A stretch of 64,000 nucleotides of DNA from Coriaria nepalensis. Its lineage: Eukaryota > Streptophyta > Magnoliopsida > Cucurbitales > Coriariaceae. Positions 41,044 to 55,300 of the stretch are shown in pieces (positions within the stretch are counted from its first letter, which is position 1; every line of letters starts with the position of its first letter). The notes under the pieces were generated by a model, which saw only the letters and a list, made by a program, of their open reading frames with translations, ran no database searches and was not told the origin of the DNA. The position numbers and the translations under genes are program-made. The stretch spans positions 5,094,001 through 5,158,000 of the forward strand of contig CP114483.1 of NCBI GenBank assembly GCA_027186245.1, given 5' to 3'.

Positions 41044-42400
41044 ACGAAACTCGTGTTTGAAGTGCGAAAATAGAATTCGGTCGAACCCCCTACATACGAT
41101 TCATCAGCTTTAGGTGACTCATTGACATGATTTTCAGGTGAAACAAATGCCCACATAGCCCCTAAAGATCATTAGCATGTTGTGCACAAAACTCGTGTTT
41201 GAAGTAAGAAAATAGAATTCGTTCGAATCGCCTTCATATGATTCATTGGCTTGTGGTGACTCAATGATAAGATTTTATAGTCAAACAAATGCACACATAT
41301 ACCCCAAAGATGATTAGCACGTTGTGCACAATTGTCCCGTTTGAAGCGCGAAAGTAGACTTCGTGCCAATCCATATCATATGATTCATTTGCTTGAGGTG
41401 AGTCTTTAACATGATTTTAGGGTCAAACAAATGCACACATATCCCCCAAAGATAAATAGCATGCAGCGGACGCAACTAGTGTTTGAAGTGTGAAAATAGA
41501 CTTCGTTCCAATCCCCGTCATATGATTATTGACATGAGGTGACTCATTGACATGATTTTAAGGTGAAACAAATGCACACATATCCCCCCATATATCCTTA
41601 ACATGTTGTGCACGAAACTCGTGTTTGAAGTCCGGAAATAGAATTCGGTCGAACCCCCTATATACGATTCATCGGCTTTAGGTGACTTATTGACATGATT
41701 TTCAGTTGAACTAAATGCCCACATAGCCCCTAAAGATCATTAGCATGTTTTGCACGAAAATCGTGTTTGAAGTAAGAAAATAGAATTCGTTCGAATCCCC
41801 TTCATACGATTAATTTGCTTGAGGTGACCCATTGACATGATTTTAAGGCGAAACAAATGCACACTTATCCCCCCAAAGATCATTAGCATGTTGTGCACGA
41901 AACTCGTGTTTGAAGTGCGAAAATAGAATTCGGTCGAACCCCCTACATACGATTCATCAGCTTTAGGTGACTCATTGACATGATTTTAAGGTGAAACAAA
42001 TGCCCACATAGCCCCTAAAGATCATTAGCATGTTGTGCACAAAACTCGTGTTTGAAGTAAGAAAATAGAATTCGTTCGAATCGCCTTCATATGATTCATT
42101 GGCTTGTGGTGACTCATTGATAAGATTTTATAGTCAAACAAATGCACACATATACCCCAAAGATGATTAGCAAGTTGTGCACAATTGTCCCGTTTGAAGC
42201 ACGAAAGTAGACTTCGTGCCAATCCATATCATATGATTCATTTGCTTGAGGTGAGTCATTAACATGATTTTAGGGTCAAACAAATGCACACATATCCCCC
42301 AAAGATAAATAGCATGCAGTGGACGCAACTAGTGTTTGAAGTGTGAAAATAGACTTCGTTCCAATCCCCGTCATATGATTATTGGCTTGAGATGACTCAT
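40731..42400 (+). repeat. Second hexameric higher-order repeat, 853-bp unit, two copies
   Basis: CCCCCCATATATCCTTAACA begins at 40731 and 41584. CCTAAAGATCATTAGCATG in the same phase lies at 41161 and 42014. TAGCATGCAG sits at 41457 and 42310. All spacings are 853 bp. The monomer types differ from the 25-29 kb hexamer, so this is a separate event with the same unit size. The shared monomer with CACAATTGTCCCGTTTGAAG also has a diverged relative near 45.13 kb. Confidence 0.87.
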
Positions 42401-43419
42401 TGACATGATTTTATGGTGAAACAAATGCATACATATCCCCCAAAGATCATTAGCATGTTGTGCACTAAACTCGTGTTTAAAATGCGAAAATAGACTTCGT
42501 CTGAATCCCCGTCATATGATTAATTTGCATGAAGTGAGTCATTGACATTATTTTAAGGTCAAACAGATGCACACATATCCCGAAAAGATCATTAGCATGT
42601 TGTGCATGCAACTCATGTTTGAAGTGTAAAAATAGACGTCGTTCCCATCCCCATTATATGATTTATTGGCTAGAGGTGAGTCATTGACCTGATTTTAAGG
42701 TGAACCAAATGCACTCAATCCCCCAAAGGTCATTAGCACGTTGTGCACTAAACTCGTGTTTGAAATGCGAAAATAGACTCTGTCCGAATCCCCATCATAT
42801 GATTCATTCGCTTGAGGTGAGTCATTGATTTGATTTTAGGGTCAAACAAATGCACGCATATCCCCCAATGATCATTAGCATGTTGTGCATGAAACTCCTG
42901 TTTGAAGTGTGAAAATAGACTTCGTTCCAATCAGTATTATATGATTCATTTCCTTGAGGTGACTCATTGACTGGATTGTAAGGTGAGCAAATGCACACAA
43001 TCCCCCAAAGGTCATTAATATGTTGTGCACAAAACTCGTATTTAACATGCGAAAATAGACTTCGTCTAAATCCCCGTCATATGATTCATTTGCTTGAGGT
43101 GACTCATTGACATAATTTTAAGGTCAAACAAATGCACCCATATCCCCCAATGATCATTAGCATGTTGTGCATGAAACTCCTGTTTGAAGTGCGAAAATAG
43201 AATTCGTTCGGATCCCCTTCATATGATTCATTGCCTTGAGGTGACTCATTGACCGGATTGTAAGGTGAACAAATGCACACAATCCCCCAAAGGTCATTAA
43301 TATGTTGTGCACAAAACTCGTGTTTGAAATGCGAAAGTAAAATTCGTCCGAATCCCCGTCATATGATTCATTTGCATGAGGTGAGTCATTGACATGATTT
43401 TAATGTCAAAAAAATGCAG

Positions 43420-44213
43420 ATATATCTCCCAGAGGTCAATAGCATGTTGTGCACAAAATTCGGGTTTAAAATGCGAAAATGGACTTCTTCTGAATCCCTG
43501 TCATATGATTCATTTGCATGAGGTGAGTCATTGACATTACTTTAAGGTCAAATAAATGCACACATATCCCACAAAGGTCATTAGCATGTTGTGCACGCAA
43601 CTCGTGTTTGAATTCTGAAAATAGACTTCGTTTAAATCCCCATCATATGATTCATTAGCTTGAGCTGACTCATTGACCTGATTTTAAGGTGAACCAAGTG
43701 CACACAATCCCCCAAAGGTCATTAGCATGTTGTGCACTAAACTCATGTTTAAAATGCGAAAATAGACTTTTTCTGAATCCCCATCATATGATTCATTTGC
43801 TTGAGGTGAGTCATTGACATGATTTTAGGGTCAAACAAATGCACACATATCCCCCAAAGATAATTAGCATGCAGTGGACGCAACTAGTGTTTGAAGTGTG
43901 AAAATTGACTTCGTTCCAATCCCCGTATATGATTCATTGGCTTGAGATGACTCATTGACATGATTTTAAAGTGAAACAAATACCTACATATTTCCCATAG
44001 ATCATTACCATGTTGAGCACGAAACTCGTGTTTGAAATGCGAAAATAAAATTCGGTCGAACCCCTTACATATGAGTCATTTGCTTGAGGTGACTCATTGA
44101 CATGATTTTAAGGTGAAACAAATGCACACATATCCCCCCATATATCCTTAACATGTTGTGCACGAAACTCGTGTTTGAAGTGCGGAAATAGAATTCTATC
44201 GAACCCCCTATAT
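43420..44213 (+). repeat. Dispersed copy of the 37.7-40.8 kb block types, ending in a truncation
   Basis: The order of types here repeats that at 37.66-38.1 kb and then 40.46-40.81 kb: a CATTACTTTAAGGTC monomer (43534), a GAACCAAGTGCACACAATC monomer, a GCATGCAGTGGACGC monomer, CATATTTCCCATAGATC, then CCCCCCATATATCC (44134). It stops abruptly at 44213, where CCCCCTATAT joins TGACATGATTTTAAGG and about 60 bp of the monomer is missing. A further CATTACTTTAAGGTC monomer follows at 44357. Confidence 0.75.
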
Positions 44214-45399
44214 TGACATGATTTTAAGGTGAACCAAATGCACATAATCCCCTAAAGATCATTTGCATGTTGTGCACAAAACTCTTGTTTAAAATGCGAA
44301 AATAGACTTTGCCTGAATCCCCGTCATATGATTCATTTGCATGAGGTGAGTCATTGACATTACTTTAAGGTCAAATAGATGTACACATATCCCACAAAGG
44401 TCATTAACATGTTGTGCACGCAACTCGTGTTTGAATTGCGAAAATAGACTTCGTTCCAATCCCCATCATATGATTCATTAGATTGAGATGACTCATTGAC
44501 CTGATTTTAAGGTGAACCAAGTGCACACAATCTCCCAAAGGTCATTAGCATGTTCTGCACTAAACTCATGTTTAAAATGCAAAAATAGACTTTGTCTGAA
44601 TCCCCGTCATATGATTCATTCGCTTGAGGTGAGTAATTGAAATGATTTTAGGGTCAAACAAATGCACACATATCCCCCAAAGATAAATAGCAAGCACTGG
44701 ACGCAACTAGTGTTTGAAGTGTGAAAATAGACTTCGTTCCAATCCCCGTCATATGATTCATTGGCTTGAGATGACTCATTGACATGATTTTAAGGTGAAA
44801 CAAATGCATTCATATCCCCCAAAGATCATTATCATGTTGTGCACGAAACTCGTGTTTGAAATGCAAAAATAAAATTCGGTTGAACCCTTTACATACGATT
44901 CATTTGCTTGAGGTGACTCATTAACATGATTTTAAGGTGAAACAAATGCACACATATCCCCCCATATATCATTAGCATGTTGTGCACGAAACTCGTGTTT
45001 GGAGTAAGAAAATAGAATTCGTTCTAATCGCATTCATATGATTCATTGGCTTGTGGTGACTCATTGATAAGATTTTACAGTCAAATAAATGAACACATAT
45101 ACGCCAAAGATGATTAGCACGTTGTGCACAATTCTCCCGTGTGAAGCGCGAAAGTAGAGTTCGTGCCAATCCATATCATACGATTCGATAGTTTGAGGTG
45201 ACTCATTGACATGATTTTAAGGTGAAATAAATGCATACATATTCCCGAAGATCATTAGCATGTTGTGCTCGAAACTCGTGTCTGAAGTGTGAAAGTATTA
45301 TTCGTCTGATTCCCCGTCATATGATTCATTTGGATGAGGTGAGTCATTGAAATGATTTTAAGGTCAAACAAATGCACACGTATCCCCCAGAAGTCATTA

Positions 45400-45465
45400 G
45401 CATGTTGTACACAAAACTCGTGTTTAAACAAATGCACACAGATCCACACATATCCCGTAAAGATC
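45400..45465 (+). repeat. Rearranged monomer junction
   Basis: CTCGTGTTTAAACAAATGCAC is followed by AGATCCACACATATCCC. The middle of one monomer joins the end of another with a short repeated CACA(C/G)A segment, which looks like an illegitimate join inside the array. Confidence 0.6.
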
Positions 45466-47204
45466 ATTAGCATGTTGTGCATGCAACTCATGTTTGAAGT
45501 GTGAAAATAGACTTCGTTCCCATCCCTATTATATGATTCATTGGCTTGAGGTGAGTCATTGACCTAATTTTAAGGTGAACCAAATGCACTCAATCCCCCA
45601 AATGTCATTAGCATGTTGTGCACAAAACTCGTGTTTGAAATGCGAAAATAGACTCCGTCCGGATCCCCATCATATGATTCAGTTGCTTGAGGTGAGTCAT
45701 TTACTTGATTTTAGGGTCAAACAAATGCACACAATCCCCCAAAGGTCATTAGTATGTTGTAGACAAAACTCGTGTTTAAAATGCAAAACTAGACTTCTTC
45801 TGAATCCCCGTCATATGATTGATTTGCTTGAGGTGACTCATTGACATAATTTTAAGGTCAAACAAATGCACGCATATCCTCCAATGATCATTAGCATGTT
45901 GTGCATGAAACTCCTGTTTGAAGTGCGAAAATAGAATTCGTTTGGATCCCCTTCATATGACTCATTGCCTTGAGGTGACTCATTGACCGGATTGTAAGGT
46001 GAACAAATGCACACAATCCCCCAAAGGTCATTAATATGTTGTGCACAAAACTCATGTTTAAAATGCGAAAATAGACTTCGTCTGAATCCCCGTCATATGA
46101 TTCATTTGCATGAGGTGACTCATTGACATGATGTTAAGGTGAAATAAATGCCCACATATCCTCCAGAGATCACTAGCGTTTTGTGCACGCAACTTGTGTT
46201 AGAAATGTGAAAATAGACTTCGTTTGAATCTCCGTCATATGATTCGTTTGCTTGAGGTGACTCATTGACATGATTTAAGGTGAAATAAATTCACACATGT
46301 AAAGATCATTGGCATGTTGCGCACGAAACTCTTGTTTGAAGAGCGACATTAGAATTTGTTCGAATCCCATCCATATGATTCATTTGCTTGAGCTAACTCA
46401 TTGACATGATTTTAAGGGGAAAACATTGCACACATATCCCCCAAAGATCATTAGCATGTTATGCACAAAACTCGTGTTTGAAGTGCGAAAATAGACTTCG
46501 TCTGAATCCCCGTCATATGATTCATTTGCTGGAGGTGAGTCATTGAAAAGATTTTATGGTGAAACAACTGCTCACATATCCCTCAAAGGACATTAGCATA
46601 TTGTGCATTAAACTAGTGCTTGGAGTGCAAAAATAGACTTCGTCTGAATCCCCATCATACGATTCATTGGTAAGAGGTGACTCATTGATATGATTTTATG
46701 GTGAATCAAATGCACATATATCCCCCGAAGATCATCAGCATGTTGTGCACAAAACTCCTGTTTAAAGTGCGAAAATAGAATTCGTTCGAATCTCCTTTAT
46801 ATTATTCATTGGCTTGAGGTGGCTCATTCACCTAATTTTAAGGTGAACCAAATGCACACAATCCCCCAAAAGTCATTAGCATGTTGTGCACAAAGCGCGT
46901 GTTTAAATGCGAAAATAGACTTCATCTGAATCCCCATCATATGATTCATTTGCTTGAGGTGAGTCTTTGACAAGATTTTAAGGTCAACCAAATGCAGACA
47001 TATCCCCCAAAAATCATTAGAATGTTGTGCACGCAACTCGTGTTTGAAGTGTCAAAATAGACTTTGTTCCAATCCCCATCATATGATTCATTGGCTTGAG
47101 ATGACTCATTGACAGATTTTAAGGTGAACCAAATGCATACATATGCCCCAAAGATCAATAGCATCTTTTGCACTAAACTCGTGTTTGAAGTGCGAAAAGA
47201 GAAT

Positions 47205-47235
47205 TCGATCGCACCCCCATCATATCCCCCAAAGA
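47205..47235 (+). repeat. Truncated monomer, partner of 48003
   Basis: CACCCCCATCATAT abuts CCCCCAAAGATC, which removes the stretch with TGACTCA and CATGATTTTAAGG, about 62 bp. It is part of the 790-bp unit. Confidence 0.85.
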
Positions 47236-47994
47236 TCATTAGCATGTTGTGCATGAAACTCGTGTTTGAAGTGTGCAAATAGACTTCATTTCAATCCCCG
47301 TCATATGATTCATTTACTTGTGGTGACTCATTGACACGATTTTAAGGTGAAACAAATGTACACATATCCCCCAAATATCATTAGCATGTTGTGCACAAAA
47401 CTCGTGTTTGAAATGCGAAAATAGACTTCGTTCCAATCCCCACCATATGATTCTTTGGCTTGAGGTGACAAATTAACATGATTTTCAGATGAAACAAATG
47501 CATACATATCCCCTAAAGATCATTAGCATGTTGTCCACGAAACTCGTGTTTGAAGTGCGAAATTCGAATTCATTCGAATCCCCTTCATATGATTAATTGG
47601 ATTGAGGTGAGTCACTGACATGATTTTAAGGTGAAAGAAATGCACACATATCCCCTAAAAATCATTAGCATGTTATGCACAAAACTCGTTTTTAAAATGC
47701 GAAAATAGACTTCGTCTGAATCCCCGTCATATGATTCATTTGCTTTAGGTGAGTCTTGGACAAGATTTTAAGGTCAACCAAATGTAGACATATCTCCCAA
47801 AAATCATTAGAATGTTGTGCATGCAACTCGTGTTTGAAGTGTCAAAATAGACTTTGTTCCAATCCCCATCATATGATTCATTGACTTGAGATGACTCATT
47901 GACAGATTTTAAGGTGAACCAAATGCATACATATACCCCAAAGATTAATAGCATGTTGTGCACGAAACTCGTGTTTGAAGTGCGAAAAGAGAAT

Positions 47995-48025
47995 TCGATC
48001 GCACCCCCATCATATCCCCCAAAGA
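47995..48025 (+). repeat. Truncated monomer, partner of 47215
   Basis: The junction is the same as at 47215, exactly 790 bp downstream. Confidence 0.85.
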
Positions 48026-48862
48026 TCATTAGCATGTTGTGCTTGAAACTCGTGTTTGAAGTGTGCAAATAGACTTCTTTTCAATCCCCGTCATATGATT
48101 CATTTGCTTGTGGTGACTCATTGACACGATTTTAAGGTGAAACAAATGTACACATATCCCCCAAATATCATTAGCATGTTGTGCACAAAACTCGTGTTTG
48201 AAATGCAAAAATAGACTTCGTTCCAATCCCCACCATATGATTCTTTGGCTTGAGGTGACTCATTAACATGATTTTCAGGTGAAACAAATGCATACATATC
48301 CCCTAAAGATCATTAGCATGTTGTGCACGAAACTCGTGTTTAAAGTGCGAAATTAGAATTCGTTCGAATCCCCTTTATTTGATTAAGTGGATTGAGGTGT
48401 GTCAATAACATGATTTTAAGGTGAAACAAATGCACACATATCCCCCAAAGATCATTAGCATGTTGTGCATGAAACTTGTGTTTGAAGTGTGCAAATAGAC
48501 TTCATTTCAAACCCCGTCATATGATTCATTTGCTTGTGGTGACTCAATGACACGATTTTAAGGTGAAACATATGTACACATATCCCCCAAATATCATTAG
48601 CATGTTGTGCACAAAACTCGTGTTTGAAATGCGAAAATAGACTTCGTTCCAATCCCCACCATATGATTCTTTGGCTTGAGGTGACAAATTAACATGATTT
48701 TCAGATGAAACAAATGCATACATATCCCCTAAAGATCATTAGCATGTTGTCCACGAAACTCGTGTTTAAAGTGCGAAATTAGAATTCGTTCGAATCCCCT
48801 TTATTTGATTAAGTGGATTGAGGTGAGTCAATAATATGATTTTAAGGTGAAACAAATGCACA
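48011..48862 (+). repeat. Trimeric repeat, 426-bp unit, two copies
   Basis: CATATCCCCC at 48011 recurs at 48437, 426 bp or exactly three monomers later. Both copies are followed by GTGTGCAAATAGACTTC, then GTACACATATCCCCCAAAT, then CCCCACCATATGATTCTTTG. The second copy matches 47.5-kb sequence (GGTGACAAATTAACATG) better than 48.25-kb sequence, which suggests exchange with the first 790-bp copy. Confidence 0.8.
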
Positions 48863-51319
48863 CATATCCCCCGAAGATCATTAGCATGTTATGCAGAAAA
48901 CTCGTTTTTAAAATGCGAAAATTGACTTCGTCTGAATCCCCGTCATATGATTCATTTGCTGGAGGTGAGTCATTGAAAAACTTTTATGGTGAAACAACTG
49001 CACACATCTCCCTCAAAGGACATTAGCATGTTGTGCATTAAACTAGTGTTTGGAGTGCAAAAATAGACTTCGTCCGAATCCCCATCATACGATTCATTGG
49101 TTTAGGTGACTCATTGACATGATTTTAAGGTGAAAAAAATGCATACATATCCCCCAAAAATCATTAGCATGTTGTGCACGAAACTCGTGTTTGAAGTGCG
49201 ACAATAGAATTTGGTCGAACCCCCTACATATGATTCATTTGCTTGAGGTGACTCATTGACATGATTTTAAGGTGAAACAAATGCACACATATCCCCCAAA
49301 GATCATTAGCATGTTGTGCACAAAACTCGTGTTTAAAATGCGAAAATAGACTTCGTTCCAATCCCCACCATATGATTCTATGGCTTGTGGTGACTCATTA
49401 ACATGATTTTAAGGTGAAATAAATCCATGCGTATCCCCCAAAGATCATTAGCATGTTGTGCACAAAACTCGTATTTGAAGTGCGAAATTAGAATTCGTTC
49501 GAATCCCCTTCATATGATTTATGGGATTGAGGTGAGTCATTAACATGATTTTAAGGTGAAACAAATGCACACATATTCCCTAAAGATCATTAGCTTGTTG
49601 TGCACGAAACTCGTGTTTGAAGTGCGAAAATAGAATTCGTTTAAATCCCCTTCGTATGATTCATTGCCTTGAGGTGACTCATTGACCTGATTTTAAGGTT
49701 AACCAAATGCACATAATCCCCCAAGGGTCATTAGTATGTTGTGCACAAAACTCGTGTTGAAAATGCAAAAATTGACTTCTTCTGAATCCCCATCATATGA
49801 TTCATTTGCTTGAGGTGACTCATTGACATGATTTTAAGGTCAAACAAATGCACACATATCCCCCAACAATCATTAGAATGTTGTGCACGAAACTCCTAGT
49901 TGAAGTGTGAAAATAAAATTAGTTCAAATCCCCTTCATATGATTCATTTGCTTGAGGTGACTTATTAACCTGATTTTTAGGTGATCCAAATGCACACAAT
50001 CCCCCAAAGGTCATTAGCATGTTGTGCACAAAACTCATGTTTAAAATGCGAAAAATAGACTTCGTCTGAATCCCCGTCATATAATTCATTTGCTTAAAGT
50101 GAGTCATTGACATGATTTTAAGGTTAAACAAATGCACACATATGCCCCAAAGATCATTAGCACGTTGGGCACGCAACTCCTGTTTGATGTGTGAAAATAG
50201 ACTTCGTTCCAATCCCCATCATATGGTTCATTGGCTTAAGGTGACTCATTGACCTCATTTTAAGCTGAACCAAATGCACACAATCCCCCAAAGGTCATTA
50301 GCATATTGTGCACAAAACTCGCGTTTAAATTACAAAAATAAACTTCATCTGAATCCCCGTCATATGATTCATTTGCTTAAGATGAGTCACTGACATGATT
50401 TTAGGGTCAAACAAATGCACACATATACCCAGTGATCATTAGCATGTCGCAACTCGTGTTTGAAGTGTGAAAATAGACTTCGTTCCAATTCCCATCATAT
50501 GATTCATTGCCTTAAGATGACTCATTGACCTGATTTTAAGGTTAACCAAATGCACACAATCCCCCAAAGGTCATTAGCATGTTGTGCACAAAACTCATGT
50601 TTAAAATGTGAGAATAGACTTCGTCTGAATCCCCGTCATATGACTCATTTGCTTGAGGTGAGTCATTGACATGATTTTATGGTTAAACAAATGCACATAT
50701 ATCCCCCAAAGATCATTAGCATATTGTGCACGGAACTCGTGTTTGAAGGGGGAAAATAGACTTCGTACGGATACCCTTCATATGATTCATTGGCTTAAGG
50801 TGGCTCATTGACCTGATTTTAAGGTTAACCAAATGCACACAATCCCCAATAGGTCATTAGAATGTTGTGCAGAAAACTCGTGTTTAAAATGGGAAAATAG
50901 ACTTCGTCTGAATCCCCATCATATGATTCATTCGCATGAGGTGAGTCATTGATATGATTTTAGGTCAAACAAATGCACACATATCCCCTAGAGGTCATTA
51001 ACTTGTTGTGCACAAAACTCATGTTTAAAATGCGAAAAGAGACTTCGTCTGTATCCCCGTCATATGATTCATTCGCATGAGGTGAGTCATTAACATAATT
51101 TTAGGTCAAACAAATGCACACATATCCCCCGGAGGTCATTACCATGTTGTCCACAAAACTCGTCTTGAAAATGCGAAAATAGACTTCGTCTCTATCCTCG
51201 TCATATGATTTATTTGCATGAGGTGAGTCATTGACATTATTTTAAGGTCAAACAAATGCACACATATCCTCCAATTATCATTGGCATGTTGTGCACGAAA
51301 CTCCTGTTTGAAGTGCGAA

Positions 51320-52330
51320 AATATAATTCGTTCGGATACCCTTCATATGATTCATTGCCTTAATGTGACTCATTGACCTGATTTTAAGGTGAACCAAATG
51401 CACACAATCCCCCAAAGGTCATTAGTATGTTGTGTACAAAACTCGTGTTTAAAGTGCGAAAATAGACTTCGTCAGAATCCCCGTCATATAATTCATTTGC
51501 TTGACCTGACTCATTGACATGATTTTCAGGTGAAATAAATGCCCACATATCCCCCAAAGATCATTAGCATGTTGTGCACGAAACTCGTGTTTGAAGTAAG
51601 AAAATAGAATTTGTTCGAATCCCCTTCATATGATTCATTGGCTTGAGGTGGCTCATTGACCTAATTTTAAGGTGAACCAAATGTACACAATCCCCCAAAG
51701 GTCATTAGCATGTTGTGCACAAAACTCGTGTTCAAAATACGAAAATAGACTTCTTCTGAATCCCCGTTATATGATTCATTTGCTTGAGGTGACTCATTGA
51801 CATGATTTTAAGGTCAAACAAAAGCACACATATCCCCTAATGATCATTGGCATGTTGTGCATGAAATTCCTGTTTGAAGTGCGAAAATATAATTCGTTCG
51901 GATCCCCTTCATATGATTCATTGCCTTAATGTGACTCATTGACCTGATTTTAAGGTGAACCAAATGCACACAATCCCCCAAAGGTCATTAGTTTGTTGTG
52001 TACAAAACTCGTGTTTAAAGTGCGAAAATAGACTTCGTCAGAATCCCCATCATATAATTCATTTGCTTGACCTGACTCATTGACATGATTTTCAGGTGAA
52101 ATAAACGCCCACATATCCCCCAACGATCATTAGCATGTTGCGCACAAAACTCGTGTTTGAAGTAAGAAAATAGAATTCGTTCGAATCCCCTTCATACGAT
52201 TCATTAGCTTGAGGTGGCTCATTGACTTGATTTTAAGGTGAACCAAATGTACACAATCCCCCAAAGGTCATTAGCATGTTGTGCACAAAACTCGTGTTCA
52301 AAATATGAAAATAGACTTCGTCTGAATCCC
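51320..52330 (+). repeat. Tetrameric repeat, about 566-bp unit
   Basis: ATTCATTTGCTTGACCTGAC lies at 51491 and 52057, 566 bp apart, near four monomers (568). Shared private changes include CCTTAATGTGACTC, TTGTGTACAAAACTC and GTGAAATAAATGCCC or its close variant. A third, more diverged copy starts near 54034. Confidence 0.82.
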
Positions 52331-55300
52331 CGTCATATGATTCATTTGCTTGAGGTGATTCATTGACAATATTTTAAGGTCAAACAAATGCACACATATC
52401 CCCCAAAAATCATTAGCATGTAGTGCACGCAACTCATGTTTGAAGTCTGAAAATAGACTTCGTTCCAATCCCCATCATAAGATTCATTGGCTTGACATGA
52501 CTCATTGACATGATTTTAAGGTGAAAAAAATGCATACATATCCCCCAAAGATCATTAGCATGTTGTGCACGAAACTCGTGTTTGAAGTGCGACAATAGAA
52601 TTTGGTCGAACCCCCTACATATGATTCATTTGCTTGAGGTGACTCATTGACATGATTTTAAGGTGAAACAAATGCACACATATCCCCCCAAAGATCATTA
52701 GCATGTTGTGCACGAAACTTGTGTTTGAAGTGCGAAAATAGAATTCGGTCGAACCCCCAACATATGATTCATCGGCTTTAGGTGACTCATTGACATGATT
52801 TTAAGGTGAAACAAATGCCCACATATCCCCTAAAGATCATTAGCATGTTGTGCACAAAACTTGTGTTTGAAGTAAAAAATTGAATTCGTTTGAATCCCCT
52901 TCATATGATTCATTGGCTTGAGGTGACTCATTGATAAGATTTTATAGTGAAACTAATGCACACATATCCCCTAAAGATCATCAACATGTTGCACACAGAA
53001 CTCAAGTTTGAAGTGCGAAAATAGAATTCGTTCGGATCCCCTTCATATGATTCATTGGCTTGAGGTAACTCATTGACCTGATTTTAAGGTGAACAAAATG
53101 CACACAATCCCCCAAAGGTCATTAGCATGTTGTGCACAAAACTCATGTTTAAAATGTGAAAATAGACTTCGTCTGAATCCCCGTCATATGATTCATTTGC
53201 TTGAGGTGAGTCATTGACATGATTTTATGGCTAAACAAATGCACCTATATCCCCCAAAGATCATTAGCATATTGTGCACGGAACTCGTGTTTGAACGGTG
53301 AAAATAGACTTTGTTCCAATCCCCATCATATGATTCAATGGCTTCAGGTGACTCATTAACTTGATTTTAAGATGAACCAAATGCACACAATCCCCCAAAG
53401 GTCATTAGCATGTTGTGCACAAAACTCATGTTTAAAATGCGAAAATAGACTTCGTCTCAATCCCCATCATATGATTCATTTGCTTAAGGTAAGTTATTGA
53501 CATGATTTTAGGGTCAAATAAATGCAAACATATCCCTTAATGATCATTAGCATGTCGCAACTCGTGTTTGAAGTGTGAAAATACACTTCGTTCCAATCCC
53601 CATCATATGATTCTTTGCCTTGAGCTGACTCATTGACCTGATTTTAAGGTTAACCAAATGTACACAATCCCCCATAGGTCATCGGCATATTTTGCACAAA
53701 ACTCGCGTTTAAAATGCGAAAATAGACTTCATCTGAATCCTCGTCATATGATTCATTTGCTTGTCCTGACTCGTTGACATGATTTTAACGTGAAACAAAT
53801 GCCCAGATATCCCCCAATGATCATTAGCATGTTGTGCATGAAACTCGTGCTTGAAGTAATAAATTTGAATTCGTTCGAATCCCCTTTATATGATTCAATT
53901 GCTTCAGGTGACTCATTGACCTTATTTTAAGGTGAACAAAATTCACACAATCCCCCAAAGATCATTAGCATGTTGTGCACAAAACTCGTGTTTGAAGTGC
54001 GAAAATAGACTTTGTCAGAATCCCCGTCATATAATTCATTTGCTTGACCTGACTCATTGACATGATTTTCAGGTGAAATAAATGCCCACATATCCCCCAA
54101 AGATCATTAGCATGTTATGCACGAAACTCGTGTTTGAAGTAATAAAATAGAATTCGTTCGAATCCCCTTCATATGATTCATTGGGTTGAGGTGGCTCATT
54201 GACCTGAGTTTAAGGTGAACCAAACGTACACAATCTCCCAAAGCTCATTAGCATGTTGTACACAAAACTCGTGTTCAAAATATGAAAATAGACTTCGTCT
54301 GAATCCCCATCATATGATTCATTTGCATGAGGTGAGTCATTGACAAGATTTTAAGGTCAAACAAATGCACACATATCCCCCAAAAATCGTTAGCATGTAG
54401 TGCACGCAACTCGTGTTTGAAATGTCAAAATAGACTTCGTTCCAATCCCCACCATAAGATTCATTGGCTTGACATGACTCATTGACAAGATTTTAAGGTG
54501 AAAAAAATACATACATATCCCCCAAAGATCATTAGCAAGTTGTGCACAAAACTCATGTTTGAAGTGCGACAATAGAATTTGGTTGAACCCCCTACATATG
54601 ATTCATTTGCTTGAGGTGACTCATTGACATGATTTTAAAGTGAAACAAATGCACACATATCCCCCCAAAGATCAATAGTATGTTGTGCATGAAACTTGTG
54701 TTTGAAGTGCGAAAATAGAATTCGGTCGAACCCCCAACATATGATTCATCGGCTTTAGGTGACTGATTGACATGATTTTAAGGTGAAACAAATACCCACA
54801 TATCCCCTAAAGATCATTAGCATGTTGTGCACAAAACTTGTGTTTGAAGTAAAAAATTGAATTCGTTTGAATCCCCTTCATATGATTCATTGGCTTGAGG
54901 TGACTCATTGATAAGATTTTATAGTAAAACTAATGCACACATATCCCCCAAAGATCATCAGCATGTTGCGCACAAAACTCATGTTTGAATGCAAAAATAG
55001 AATTCGTTCGGATCCCCTTTATATGATTCATTGGCTTGAGGTGACTCATTGACCTGATTTTAAGGTGAACAAAATGCACACAATCCCCCAAAGGTCATTA
55101 GCATGTTGTGCACAAAACTCATGATTAAAATGTGAGAATAGACTTCGTCTGAATCCCCGTCATATGATTCATTTGCTTGAGGTGAGTCATTGACATGATT
55201 TTATGGTTAAACAAATGCACATATATCCCCCAAAGATCATTAGCATATTGTGCACGGAACTCGTGTTTGAAGGGGGAAAATAGACTTCGTTCGGATACCC
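52000..55300 (+). repeat. Tandem duplication, 1977-bp unit (14 monomers less about 11 bp)
   Basis: ATTCATTTGCTTGACCTGAC at 52057 and 54034, and GATTCATTGGCTTGACATG at 52481 and 54458, both give 1977 bp. The match runs through a GCGACAATAGAATTTGG monomer, a GAACCCCCAACATATG monomer and an AAAAAATTGAATTCG monomer. Beyond about 55.3 kb the register changes: a monomer lacking TTGTGCAC lies at 53554 and 55808, 2254 bp apart, so about two extra monomers were inserted in the second copy. Confidence 0.85.

Larger units (their letters stand above)
46961..48436 (+). repeat. Hexamer-derived repeat, 790-bp unit with a shared truncated monomer
   Basis: GAGTCT in the same context lies at 46961 and 47751, and CATATCCCCC after the truncation at 47221 and 48011. 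Both give 790 bp. Six monomers would be 852 bp. The missing 62 bp is the deletion in which CACCCCCATCATAT runs straight into CCCCCAAAG, present in both copies. The unit is thus a hexamer that amplified after one monomer was truncated. Confidence 0.88.

Noticed and set aside
30950..45844. Plus-strand open frames at 30950-31147 and 45575-45844
   Set aside because: They have the same cause as above: chance open stretches of the repeat on the other strand.
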